NCBI RefSeq assembly: GCF_001625575.1
Contig: NZ_AUXV01000018.1
Coordinates: 1 to 64,000, forward strand
Length of the DNA stretch: 64,000 bases
DNA from: Pseudoalteromonas luteoviolacea S2607
GTDB lineage: Bacteria; Pseudomonadota; Gammaproteobacteria; Enterobacterales; Alteromonadaceae
Reading direction: 5' to 3'
Shown: one piece after another, positions 36,154 through 44,922 of the stretch
Layout of the letters: each line of letters begins with the position of its first letter
Numbering within the stretch: position 1 is the stretch's first letter
Program-made: the position numbers and the translations under genes
Notes under the pieces: model-generated
Databases searched by the model: none
What the model was told of the DNA's origin: nothing
The model's input: the letters and a program-made list of their open reading frames with translations, nothing else

Positions 36154-37617
36154 ATGGAAATCGTCACGGCGAATTATGTTGCAAGTCTAATCGAAAGTAA
36201 TAGCACGGTGATACCGGGTGGGTTTGGATGCTGTGGGCACCCCGACTTATATACTGAAGCTTTGTATCGAAGATATGAAAACGAATCTCTTCCTAGAGAT
36301 CTTACCTTATTTTTTGCTTCAGGTGCAGGTGATAAAAACGGTAAAGGCCTAGATAAATTATCGGCCAATGGGTTAGTGAAAAAGGCTATTGGCGGATTTT
36401 GGGGGTTTTGTCCTGCGTTGGCGAAAAAAGCTAAAACCGGCGACATTGAAGGGCACAATTGGCCAATGGGTGTCATTAGCCACCTTTTTAGGGATATAGC
36501 AAGAGGCGCTGCTGGCCACACAACCCATATAGGTCTGGGCAGCTATATTGATCCGTGTATCGAAGGCGGTGGAATTCATAAAAGTAAGGATTCGTTGGTT
36601 TCGAAAGTCGAGCTTAGGGGGCAAGAGTTACTTTTTTACCCTGCTTTATCGATTGATTTTGCGCTTTTACGCGGCACCAAAGCTGATAAAAAAGGCAATA
36701 TTTGCATGAGTGAAGAAGTGGCTTATCACGACGCTTTACAACAAGCCATGGCCGCAAAAAATAGTGGCGGGAAAGTTGCGGTTCAAGTTAAAGAAATTGT
36801 CGAAAAGCTACCCTGTAGAGATGTGCAAATTCCGGCTCACTTAGTTGATTTTGTCACGCTCAATGAAGACGCAGGGACACATCCTTCGAGCTATGGTGAG
36901 TTGACTACACAGCCAGAGATAAAAACAATCAGCAAAGCAAAAGAGCGCATTGTATCTAGAGCTTTAGCCGAACTGCCAAAGCAAAAATCATGTGTGAATT
37001 TAGGCATTGGTATCCCTGCTTTACTCGGCAAACATATTAATGAAATAAATAGAGAAAGCAGCATTAGTGTTGAATCAGGCGTTTTTAACGGCGAACCAAA
37101 ATACGATTTGTCATTTGGCGCAGCGATAGATCCAGATGCAATAATTGGTCAGTCTGACTTGTTTGCATTCTACGATGGAGGCGGGGTGGATATTGCTTTT
37201 CTCGGTTTTGCTGAAATTGATTCTAAAGGCTGTGTAAATGCAAGCTTATTAGGCGAGAAAATAAATGGCGTCGGTGGTTTCATTAATATTGCGCAATCAG
37301 CAAAGAAATTAGTGTTTTGTGGAACACTTACAACGGGCTCTTTAAATGTAGAAATAAATAACAATCAACTATGTATTTTAAATGAAGGGACGATAAAAAA
37401 GTTTGTAAAAAAAGCACAGCAAATAACAATAGATTTAACACACCCAGTGTATTGCAATAAGGAGATTTTAGTCATTACAGAAAGAGCGGTTTTCTCCTTT
37501 AAAAATAATCACCTTGAGCTTGTTGAAAAAGCAAACGGATTTAGTGAGCAAGATATACAAAGCTACATCGAATACCCAATCTATAGCAACTCATCACTCA
37601 CAACAATAAATACTTAG
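36154..37617 (+). CDS. Acyl-CoA:carboxylate CoA-transferase (fused alpha/beta)
   Basis: A 487-aa protein with both family I CoA-transferase subunits in one chain. The alpha half has STVIPGGFGCCGHP and FALLRGTKADKKGN; the beta half has CVNLGIGIPALLGKH and SVESGVFNGEP, where the Glu (near residue 307) is the covalent thioester nucleophile. It resembles YdiF-like short-chain CoA-transferases, though at 487 aa it is slightly shorter. It starts one base after the cupin stop. It would activate a carboxylic acid by moving CoA from a donor such as acetyl-CoA or succinyl-CoA. The substrate is unknown. Confidence 0.87.
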   Translation: MEIVTANYVASLIESNSTVIPGGFGCCGHPDLYTEALYRRYENESLPRDLTLFFASGAGDKNGKGLDKLSANGLVKKAIGGFWGFCPALAKKAKTGDIEGHNWPMGVISHLFRDIARGAAGHTTHIGLGSYIDPCIEGGGIHKSKDSLVSKVELRGQELLFYPALSIDFALLRGTKADKKGNICMSEEVAYHDALQQAMAAKNSGGKVAVQVKEIVEKLPCRDVQIPAHLVDFVTLNEDAGTHPSSYGELTTQPEIKTISKAKERIVSRALAELPKQKSCVNLGIGIPALLGKHINEINRESSISVESGVFNGEPKYDLSFGAAIDPDAIIGQSDLFAFYDGGGVDIAFLGFAEIDSKGCVNASLLGEKINGVGGFINIAQSAKKLVFCGTLTTGSLNVEINNNQLCILNEGTIKKFVKKAQQITIDLTHPVYCNKEILVITERAVFSFKNNHLELVEKANGFSEQDIQSYIEYPIYSNSSLTTINT

Positions 37618-37627
37618 CAGGGATACC

Positions 37628-39154
37628 ATGAACTCTACACTAGCAATCATCGGCGGCGGAGCATCAAGCATTGCATTTATTGATGCATTTATTGAAAAGC
37701 ATCAATCAAATTCATCGGATTTAATAAAAATAACGGTGTTTGAAAAATCCAAGGACTTGGGGCCTGGAAATGCATATCAAGGTGACGCTCAGTCAAATTT
37801 ACTAAATACCAAAGCTGGCTATATTACCGTTTTTAAAGATAAACCCGGAGATTTTTTTGAATGGTTAAACTTGTATAGATATCGTTGGCAACCTCTGTAT
37901 CCTAATTTAGAGATCAGTGAGCACACATATGCACCGCGACCTTTATTCGGTATGTATATGGCCAATGCGTTTGACCGCATTGTCAAAAAAGCATTCATGA
38001 AAAATATCATAGTAAAAGTGATAAGAAGTGAAGTTATTCAATTAAAAGAGAAAACCGATCAACTATCTGTAACATTAAAAACGGCAACGCAAAAAAATTA
38101 CGAATTTGATAGTGTGGTTATCGCCTGCGGTACGCTGTCTAAGTCGCCATTCTCGCCACCAATAAGTTCAAAAGTGCATCATACGCCTTATCCAATTTCA
38201 ACCTTATGCAATAAGGTCGAAAAAGACGATAACGTAGCCATAATTGGTGCGAGGTTAAGCGCAATTGATGCTGTGGTCGGTTTAATAGAAAGTGGCCACA
38301 CAGGAAAAATTACCCTGTACTCTAGAAGCCACCTTTTCCCATTTGTGCGTGGAACTCAAGGGCGATATAAAAATACATTCTTGTCAGCGAAATATATAAG
38401 AGAGCGTTATACATCTTTGACACTCGCAGATCTGGCCGAATTATTTAACAAAGAAATTAATTTGTATCATCAAAAGAACCCTGGTGAAAGCAAAGAAAGT
38501 ATCGTATTTCCGCCGCCCCCCATTAAAGACCTCGGTGAGTTTCTATCAAAAGAAATGAGCAAAGCTGATATGAATAGAGGCTGGCAAGCCGTTTTATATG
38601 ATACGAATGCAATTTTAGCATTAGTATGGGAAATGCTTGTAATTGAAGATAAAGAGCTATTTATCTCAAGTATGATGTCAGCAGCCATGTCTATGCGAGT
38701 TTCAATACCTCGTGAAAATGCTTTGAAAATCAAAAGCTATTTAGATAATGGCCAACTGGAATACATTGGTGGCGAAACGCAAATAAATACCTGTATTGAC
38801 AATACTTTATCTGTAACATCTCTGTCGGGCACGTCTTCTGTGGACTCTATAATTTATGCAGTGGGTAGCCCAAGAGACATATATTTATCAGACTCTGAAC
38901 TGCTGCGTCATATGGTGGATAGTGGACTTGCAAAGCCTCATAAATTTGGCGGGATAGACGTATGTACTGAAACCTATGCTTTATTAAATAAAGATGAAGT
39001 CATTAGCCCTTCAGTGTATGCAATTGGGGAGGTTACTCATGGCTGTTTTCTATTCACTAGTGCACTAGATATTATTGTTAGGCACGCGAACAATTGCGCA
39101 CAGACCATTCATAGCAAGTTGATAGAACAAACTGCGCCACTATTAGAAGTTTAA
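37628..39154 (+). CDS. FAD/NAD(P)-binding oxidoreductase
   Basis: A 508-aa protein starting with a Rossmann FAD motif (LAIIGGGASSIAFIDAF). It belongs to the FAD-NAD(P)-binding group (NAD_binding_9) with GPGNAYQGDAQSNLLNTKAG after the first domain and a second dinucleotide motif in VAIIGARLSAIDAVVGL. The C terminus has YAIGEVTHG, a usual FAD-contact motif. RBS AGGGATACC. Members of this group act as amine or hydroxy-amino-acid oxidases or N-hydroxylases; no specific activity can be given. Confidence 0.82.
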   Translation: MNSTLAIIGGGASSIAFIDAFIEKHQSNSSDLIKITVFEKSKDLGPGNAYQGDAQSNLLNTKAGYITVFKDKPGDFFEWLNLYRYRWQPLYPNLEISEHTYAPRPLFGMYMANAFDRIVKKAFMKNIIVKVIRSEVIQLKEKTDQLSVTLKTATQKNYEFDSVVIACGTLSKSPFSPPISSKVHHTPYPISTLCNKVEKDDNVAIIGARLSAIDAVVGLIESGHTGKITLYSRSHLFPFVRGTQGRYKNTFLSAKYIRERYTSLTLADLAELFNKEINLYHQKNPGESKESIVFPPPPIKDLGEFLSKEMSKADMNRGWQAVLYDTNAILALVWEMLVIEDKELFISSMMSAAMSMRVSIPRENALKIKSYLDNGQLEYIGGETQINTCIDNTLSVTSLSGTSSVDSIIYAVGSPRDIYLSDSELLRHMVDSGLAKPHKFGGIDVCTETYALLNKDEVISPSVYAIGEVTHGCFLFTSALDIIVRHANNCAQTIHSKLIEQTAPLLEV

Positions 39155-39183
39155 ATTAATAAATACAATAAAGGAGAGTGTCG

Positions 39184-40299
39184 ATGCTAGACACGTTTAA
39201 CCCAACTTCACGTGTTTTAATGGGCCCCGGACCATCAAATGTTTCACCAAGAGTGCTGGGGGCTTTGGCTAAGCCTACGATTGGCCATTTAGATCCGCAG
39301 TTTATTCAACTGATGGATGAAATAAAGACATTATTGCAGTATGCCTTTGCAACAAAGAATGAGTTTACCATCGCTTTATCTGCTCCGGGCTCGGCAGGGA
39401 TGGAAGCGTGTATTGTCAATTTAATTGAACCAGGTGATAAGATCGTTGTATGTATAAACGGCGTTTTTGGTGGCAGATTAAAAGAAAACATTGAGAGGGT
39501 AGGTGCACAAGCGATTGTTATAGAAGACAATTGGGGTGACCCTGTCTCGGTAGAAAAGGTCGGGTCTGCCTTTTCTTCAAACTCAAATATTAAAGCGCTT
39601 GCTTTTGTGCATGCCGAAACGTCAACCGGTGTTTGCTCCGATGCAAAAGCACTGTGCGAAGTGGCTAAAAACTATGGCGCATTAACCATTGTAGATGCTG
39701 TAACGTCGTTAGGCGGGAGCGAATTAAAGGTCGATGAATGGGGTATTGATGCCGTTTACTCTGGCTCGCAAAAATGTCTGTCATGTGTGCCTGGTTTGTC
39801 TCCAGTTAGCTTTAGTCAAACCGCCGTTGAGGTCATCAAGACACGAAAGTCAAAAGTACAGAGTTGGTTTTTAGATCAATCTTTAGTTATGGGTTACTGG
39901 TCTGGCGATGGTAAACGAAGCTACCACCATACCGCACCTATAAACTCTTTATATGCATTACACGAAGCATTGCTCATGCTTAAAGGGGAGGGGTTACGCA
40001 ATGCGTGGTCACGACATAAGAGATTACATCAACGCCTCAAAAGTGGCATAGAGGAATTGGGAATTGACTTTCTAGTGGATGAACCACATCGATTGCCCCA
40101 ACTTAATTCATTGGTTATTCCGCAGGGAATTGACGATGTAAAGACCAGAAAATACCTACTAGACACCTATAACTTGGAAATTGGTGCGGGTTTAGGAAAG
40201 TTAGCAGGCACCACTTGGAGAGTTGGGTTGATGGGTGCAACAGCCAATGAGCAAAATATAGCCTTGTTATTGTCCGCATTAAAAGACGTTATCAGATAA
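39184..40299 (+). CDS. Class V aminotransferase, alanine/serine-glyoxylate type
   Basis: A 371-aa PLP enzyme. The start at 39184 (ATG) is chosen over a GTG at 39178 because AAGGAG is only one base from the latter and seven from the former. Family marks are LMGPGPSNVSPRVL, GSAGMEACIVNLI, HAETSTGV, VDAVTSLGG and the PLP-lysine loop SGSQKCLSCVPGLSP. It resembles alanine-glyoxylate and serine-glyoxylate aminotransferases. It is the last gene of the TetR-controlled operon and suggests that the pathway handles an amino acid or 2-oxo acid. Confidence 0.87.
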   Translation: MLDTFNPTSRVLMGPGPSNVSPRVLGALAKPTIGHLDPQFIQLMDEIKTLLQYAFATKNEFTIALSAPGSAGMEACIVNLIEPGDKIVVCINGVFGGRLKENIERVGAQAIVIEDNWGDPVSVEKVGSAFSSNSNIKALAFVHAETSTGVCSDAKALCEVAKNYGALTIVDAVTSLGGSELKVDEWGIDAVYSGSQKCLSCVPGLSPVSFSQTAVEVIKTRKSKVQSWFLDQSLVMGYWSGDGKRSYHHTAPINSLYALHEALLMLKGEGLRNAWSRHKRLHQRLKSGIEELGIDFLVDEPHRLPQLNSLVIPQGIDDVKTRKYLLDTYNLEIGAGLGKLAGTTWRVGLMGATANEQNIALLLSALKDVIR

Positions 40300-40334
40300 A
40301 GTCACTTGACGTATATGCCCAGATAAGTCTTACC

Positions 40335-40367
40335 AAAGAAAGTATATATGCTGTTGCTTTCTTTTTT
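40335..40367 (+). terminator. Terminator of the six-gene operon
   Basis: AAAGAAAG (40335-40342) pairs with CTTTCTTT (40357-40364) and is followed by TTT. It is AT-rich and modest, but placed 36 bases after the aminotransferase stop. Confidence 0.55.
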
Positions 40368-40495
40368 CGTTCTACGATGGCCTTGTTAATCAAATAGGGC
40401 ATTGCCTTTGAACAAACTTACCATTATCGCCATTTCATTTTAACGGTAACCAGCTACGGCCAGTGACCGTGCCGCAATAAAAAGGGTTTTACAGA

Positions 40496-40590
40496 CACAA
40501 AAAAGCCAGTTAAAGAAGTTCTCTAACTGGCTGTTTTATAACACTTAATTTGGTGGGGCTGGGGGGGTTGAACCCCCGTCCAGAAAGCGT
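40496..40590 (-). repeat. Left attachment site (attL), ssrA 3' stub
   Basis: It repeats the tmRNA 3' end and terminator found at 54670-54765, with TGGTGGGGCTGGGGGGGTTG instead of the intact TGGTGGAGCTGGGGGGATTTG. The changes in the acceptor end mean this stub no longer matters for tmRNA function. Homology stops at AGCGT. On the outer side some weaker similarity continues (GTGACCG-x-GCCGC). Confidence 0.88.
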
Positions 40591-40777
40591 TGATAATCGA
40601 ACACCCATAATAGAAACAATGACTTACCTATTTTTCAATAAGTTAGAATCTTATCGGTTCCATCTATTACTAGCAATTACTAGCTAAAGTGGATGGAAAT
40701 TGGATGTTTCCAGTTTTATCTGACTAACAGAAATATGTAGTTGCAGTTACAAACCCGCCTAAAATGCTATTCACGCT

Positions 40778-42637
40778 TTATTCATCTGTAGGTATCACTT
40801 CAGGGTGTATTGCTGCATATGTGTCAAATGCGTCTGATATCTCTTCAATATTATTCGCTCTTATTGCTCCATCCGGCAGGCTGTCGTCGTTGTCTAAAAC
40901 AATTGCATTAAGCAAATTTTTTACTGTTTGATAAATGTTGGGGTCTTTAAGCTTTTCATGAGCATTTTCAGGTTTTCCGCTAGAAACCCTTTCACCAAAA
41001 TAGGCTGATTCAAAATCTATTTTTGATGAATACACTCGAGAAAATTCAGTTTTTTCTGCAAATATATTTTCATTTACTGTCCAAGCAGGATTTTTGGTTA
41101 TTTGTTTTCTCGTTACTCTTTTTCTTTCCTTTGTTTCCTCATTAGTCTCCATTCTGCTAACGCCTTTTATAATCTGTTTTGTATCAATGTCATGCAGAAC
41201 CATATAGTCTTTTTGGAAGTGGTTCAGTATTTTCATAAACATAACAATTTGCGTTTTGCCGTTACACCTTAAGAGAAATATTTTATCGTATTTAGTTTCT
41301 CCTTTAGCTTTGGCATCGGAGATAATTTTACCGAATGCGGTAAACTCTGTATCACCTTCAATAAGTAGTACCTTATTTCCAAAGAAGAACTCAAGAACAT
41401 CTGGGTTTAATAGGTTCAATAGTTTTAGAGATTCGACTTCGTCATCGGAAAAATTAATTTTCTCGGGCTTAAAAATTGTAGTTGCTTTAATGCTTTCACC
41501 TATTTGCTCAACGCGAATGATTTTGGTGTGATTGCGAGTTAAGTCAATGAAAGTTGGTGAGTGTGTAGTAACCATTACTTGCCAATTAGGGTTTGTGTCT
41601 GCAAGGCTATATAGCATATCTCTAGCTGAACGACTCGCAGCGGGGTGTAAACTCAATTCGGGCTCATCAAGTAACAAAACGTGAGAGTTGGCTCCTTTAA
41701 TTGGTGCGAACTTTTTTCCGGAAGATTTAGCTTCATAGCCTAGGTCAGCGATTTTTTTGAGTACAGACCATAATAGTGTTCTTCTTGCTCCACTTCCGTG
41801 ATTTTCAAGAGGGAATTGGCTATTTTGTCTTCCAAATGTGATATTAACCTCTTTGTCTGAAAAAAACTTAAATGGTGGAAGGTCTGTGTCTTCTTCTGTA
41901 TTCACAGAGATATTAAGTTTATGTTCTGGAATAATATCAGCACTATACGATGAAATGTCTTTAGCTATTTCAGTCAAATCGTCTTTAGTATTGTTAGAGA
42001 ATTGCTGCTTAAGTGTTTTCAAACTGTCCAGCAGTGTATCGTAGTTGGTAAAATTATTGTCAGCATCATTCTTATAATGTTTTATTTTTTCTTCTAGGAA
42101 AACCTCAAGAATGATTTGTTTGATGCTATTTGATTGTTCACTTGGGTCAGCAAATGTTCCAACTAAATGACCTTTTGGCTTTTTACTACGAGCGACATTT
42201 GGATTTGACCAAGGCATTCTAGGAGTGTCATTTTCCGTTGCCCAGTCCTCTGTATCGTTTCTCTTTCCGACTCTTTGTGGTTGCTCACCCGGTTTCAGCC
42301 AAGTGTATTTTTCATATACCCTATACTGTTTTTGCTCATTACCTTGGTCATCTATTATTGAATCCACTTCAAACTTGAAGTGTTTGCCTGGCAAGTCTTC
42401 ACCTGAACATATGTATGTAATTTCAATTTGAGGAATATTCTCTTTATTGCAGTTGTGAAAGTCCTCAATTTTCAACCTTTCCGAGTTAATCGCGTCATTA
42501 TATGCTTTTAGGATTGTACTCTTTCCGAAGTTATTCCCACCCACCAAAATAACAATGTCGTCAAGCTCAATTGTTACGGCCTCTTCACCTATAGAGCGAT
42601 AGTTCTTCACTGTGAAGCTCTCTAATCTAATTGCCAT
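40778..42637 (-). CDS. OLD-family ATP-dependent nuclease (ATPase + TOPRIM)
   Basis: A 619-aa protein. The N terminus is an SMC-like ATPase: SFTVKNYRSIGEEAV, Walker A GGNNFGKST at 33-41, signature ENHGSGARRTLLWS, Walker B VLLLDEPELSLHP near 318 and VMVTTHSPTFIDL. From about 420 comes a TOPRIM domain: KVLLIEGDTEFTAF (catalytic Glu) and LHDIDT (acidic pair). This layout is the class 1 OLD nuclease, as in P2 Old and GajA of Gabija. No GajB-type helicase is adjacent, so it may act alone as a phage-defence or DNA-repair nuclease. AAAGGAAC precedes the start. Confidence 0.87.
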   Translation of the reverse strand: MAIRLESFTVKNYRSIGEEAVTIELDDIVILVGGNNFGKSTILKAYNDAINSERLKIEDFHNCNKENIPQIEITYICSGEDLPGKHFKFEVDSIIDDQGNEQKQYRVYEKYTWLKPGEQPQRVGKRNDTEDWATENDTPRMPWSNPNVARSKKPKGHLVGTFADPSEQSNSIKQIILEVFLEEKIKHYKNDADNNFTNYDTLLDSLKTLKQQFSNNTKDDLTEIAKDISSYSADIIPEHKLNISVNTEEDTDLPPFKFFSDKEVNITFGRQNSQFPLENHGSGARRTLLWSVLKKIADLGYEAKSSGKKFAPIKGANSHVLLLDEPELSLHPAASRSARDMLYSLADTNPNWQVMVTTHSPTFIDLTRNHTKIIRVEQIGESIKATTIFKPEKINFSDDEVESLKLLNLLNPDVLEFFFGNKVLLIEGDTEFTAFGKIISDAKAKGETKYDKIFLLRCNGKTQIVMFMKILNHFQKDYMVLHDIDTKQIIKGVSRMETNEETKERKRVTRKQITKNPAWTVNENIFAEKTEFSRVYSSKIDFESAYFGERVSSGKPENAHEKLKDPNIYQTVKNLLNAIVLDNDDSLPDGAIRANNIEEISDAFDTYAAIHPEVIPTDE

Positions 42638-42830
42638 TTAAATGTTCCTTTTACTTATATTTAACCTAATTAACATGGCAATATATTCTCAATTTCGCAT
42701 TAAGTACAATTAAATAATTCCTTTCTGTGGTGGTTGTGTGTATGAGAGCTTTGATTTGATGATCTAAATCAAGCAACTCGTTATTGTTTAGGAAGAGTAT
42801 TTAAAAGGTTAGTTGTCTAGTCTATATACT

Positions 42831-43823
42831 CTATGAGATGTAAACCAGCGGATTCAACCTAACAGCATCCTCATAGTGGCTTGGTGCGAAGTGTGCATAT
42901 ATCATCGTCTGTTCGATTTTAGCGTGGCCCAAGACCTTCTGAAGTACCAAGATATTACCGCCGTTCATCATAAAGTGACTTGCAAATGTGTGCCTCATTA
43001 CATGAGTGCATTGGCCGTCTGGTAGTTGGATACCGGCTCTGTTAATTGCTCGTTCGAATGCTTTTCTACAGTCGGTGAAAAGTGGGCCTGTCTTTTTGGG
43101 TATCTCTTCGTAGAGCGATTGACTGATTGGTACGCTGCGGTTCTTTTTGCCTTTGGTGTTTACGAAAGTTACTTTGTACGTATTACCTGATTTAATTACA
43201 TGAGAGCCGTGTAAACCACATACCTCTGATATTCTCGCGCCAGTGCTTAAACAGATTTTTGTGACGATATCTAAGTTAGGGTGTCTCGCGCCTTCAATCG
43301 CTTTGAATAGCTTTGTTATGTCTTCATGAGTTAGGAACGCTAGCTCTTGCTCCTGTACTTTTATCTTTTCGACATTGGCTATTGGGTTGGGGTATCCGAT
43401 ATCTTTTAGGCTAATCAGTTTGTTGTATACGCCTTTCAACAGCGTTAAATCGTTATTAGCTGTTTTTGGTTTAACACCTGATTCTAACCTTTTACCTCGG
43501 TACTCACTGTATGCTTTTGGGGTTAACTGCGATGCAATAGGGTTGTTGAGTGCAACGGCTATAGCATCTAATTTTCGCTTGCTCGACTCTGGATCTGTGT
43601 AGGTCTGTCCATGTACTTCATACCATTTGTCAATCAAGTCATTTAGACGTCTTTTATCTTCTTTTTGTTTGGTCCAAGGTTTTTGCTCGCCATTAGTGAC
43701 AACGTAATTTAAATATCTTTGAGCTTCTGCTTTAGTCACAAACTTTTTTTGTATCCTTTTTCCCTTGGAACCCCATGGTCTCTCGTCTAAAAAGTAACCG
43801 CCATCTATTTTTTTAATAGGCAT
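42831..43823 (-). CDS. int: Tyrosine recombinase (P2-type integrase)
   Basis: A 330-aa protein. Start 43823 (MPIKKIDGG) has AGGA upstream; the longer frame adds seven residues without support. The N terminus has an arm-binding segment with GKRIQKKFVTKAEAQRYL. The catalytic domain shows Arg in STGARISEVCGL (near 195), His and Arg in HVMRHTFASH (near 275) and the Tyr nucleophile in QTMIYAHFAP (near 309). It should be active and would integrate at ssrA. It lies 2.3 kb inside the left end. A truncated second copy is at 50608-50895. Confidence 0.93.
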   Translation of the reverse strand: MPIKKIDGGYFLDERPWGSKGKRIQKKFVTKAEAQRYLNYVVTNGEQKPWTKQKEDKRRLNDLIDKWYEVHGQTYTDPESSKRKLDAIAVALNNPIASQLTPKAYSEYRGKRLESGVKPKTANNDLTLLKGVYNKLISLKDIGYPNPIANVEKIKVQEQELAFLTHEDITKLFKAIEGARHPNLDIVTKICLSTGARISEVCGLHGSHVIKSGNTYKVTFVNTKGKKNRSVPISQSLYEEIPKKTGPLFTDCRKAFERAINRAGIQLPDGQCTHVMRHTFASHFMMNGGNILVLQKVLGHAKIEQTMIYAHFAPSHYEDAVRLNPLVYIS

Positions 43824-43897
43824 ACAATTCAATCCTGTTGACAAAAAGTTACAAAAAATTAATATGTTTTCATCGCATACATAAGGAGGTTATAGCG

Positions 43898-44038
43898 ATG
43901 TCTAATAAAAAATCAATCCAAAAGCTCGAAAACAAATATTTTAATATGGTTTCAGCGGGTCGTGATGGGGGGTTAGTTGTCATCCCTAAAACACAAGCTG
44001 TTCCAGAATATCCTATTAATAAAACCCGAAAACCTTAA
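43898..44038 (+). CDS. Microprotein (46 aa) with GG motif
   Basis: Start 43898 has a perfect AAGGAGG seven to nine bases upstream. The peptide begins MSNKKSIQKLENKYFNMVSA, then GRDGGLVVIP and a Pro-rich basic tail (VPEYPINKTRKP). The layout (Lys/Asn-rich helix, hydrophobic-x-G-x-x-GG, Pro, charged end) matches the microproteins of the 14.6-16.5 kb cluster. Its stop is six bases before the start of a five-helix membrane protein, so they form one operon. Role unknown. Confidence 0.7.
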   Translation: MSNKKSIQKLENKYFNMVSAGRDGGLVVIPKTQAVPEYPINKTRKP

Positions 44039-44044
44039 TTAGTT

Positions 44045-44557
44045 ATGGTCGAAGTATTCCATTTTAATGATTGGGATTTATCGCTAGATATTGGCTGGTA
44101 CATATTTGTTTTATTTGTGTCAGCTTGGCTAATATCATTCAAGGTTGGTGCGTCTAAATCTTCTCAAATAGCCTTGGCTGTATTCACTGTCTCTCATGGC
44201 CTAAGCAGTGCAACAGGTAGTGTTGATTTTGATGGTGTAAGCTATTTTGTTTTGGACGCATACTACTTGAATTGGTCTTTGTATGATTCAGCCACAGTAC
44301 TAGCCATCTACTTTTTGCACACTAACTTAAAGGTTCGACACTCGGGTGCGGTGAAAGTGGCTTACACACTTAGCATAATGAATATGTTGAGTTATTTAAC
44401 AATGCATTATTTGGCCTTCGAAATGCGATACCCGTCTCACTGGTTTTACCCAATATACTCCACTGGTATTAATGTCACTGCTGTACTGATAGCAATATCT
44501 TTAATAATCAATATAGATACTATTCGAATGAGAGTCTTATGCAGTTTGAAGTCATGA
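44045..44557 (+). CDS. Five-helix membrane protein of the microprotein operon
   Basis: A 170-aa protein with five hydrophobic segments. It has AYYLNWSLYDSATVLAIYFL in helix 3, a conserved-looking YLTMHYLAFEM in helix 4 and HWFYPIYSTGINV before helix 5. In size, helix count and the Y-Y-x-x-W motif it resembles the two membrane proteins at 15150 and 16498, which also sit next to microproteins, but sequence identity is low. I do not recognise the family. It overlaps the next gene by 19 bases. Confidence 0.72.
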   Translation: MVEVFHFNDWDLSLDIGWYIFVLFVSAWLISFKVGASKSSQIALAVFTVSHGLSSATGSVDFDGVSYFVLDAYYLNWSLYDSATVLAIYFLHTNLKVRHSGAVKVAYTLSIMNMLSYLTMHYLAFEMRYPSHWFYPIYSTGINVTAVLIAISLIINIDTIRMRVLCSLKS

Positions 44558-44808
44558 TTGTTGTTGTCTTCCTTTTCTTCTCTATTTATGTGCTTTACAA
44601 AGCGTGTAATGAGAAGTGTGATGAGGATATTCCTTTAGAAGAATTGGCCATGATGCTGCTTGCAGATTATAGAGGTATATTAAAATTGCCTGTTAGCTCA
44701 AGAGTAGAAGCGATGGAGAGGTGGAAAGGGCGTTTTAAGGTTTATAGCGTAAGGTTAGATGCTGCGGGCGTTAAGTATTCTGATTTTAGCATACAGCTTG
44801 TAAAGTGA
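44539..44808 (+). CDS. Small membrane-anchored protein, unknown
   Basis: An 89-aa protein with one N-terminal helix (VMIVVVFLFFSIYVLYKA) and a charged cytoplasmic part (PLEELAMMLLADYRGILKL). It overlaps the five-helix gene by 19 bases, so translation is coupled. No counterpart of it is seen in the other microprotein cluster. Function unknown. Confidence 0.6.
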   Translation: MQFEVMIVVVFLFFSIYVLYKACNEKCDEDIPLEELAMMLLADYRGILKLPVSSRVEAMERWKGRFKVYSVRLDAAGVKYSDFSIQLVK

Positions 44809-44922
44809 CAGCTAATTGATGGTGTTTTGGTTTTTTATGCTTTTAATGTGAGCTTTTAATTTTATATGTTAATCAAATATTTTTCTATAAATTTATTTTA
44901 ATTGTTTTTTTTGGTGGTTTTA

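Noticed and set aside
40778..42637. Gabija (GajA) assignment for the OLD nuclease
   Set aside because: The required GajB-like helicase gene is not adjacent on either side, so only the OLD-family call is made.
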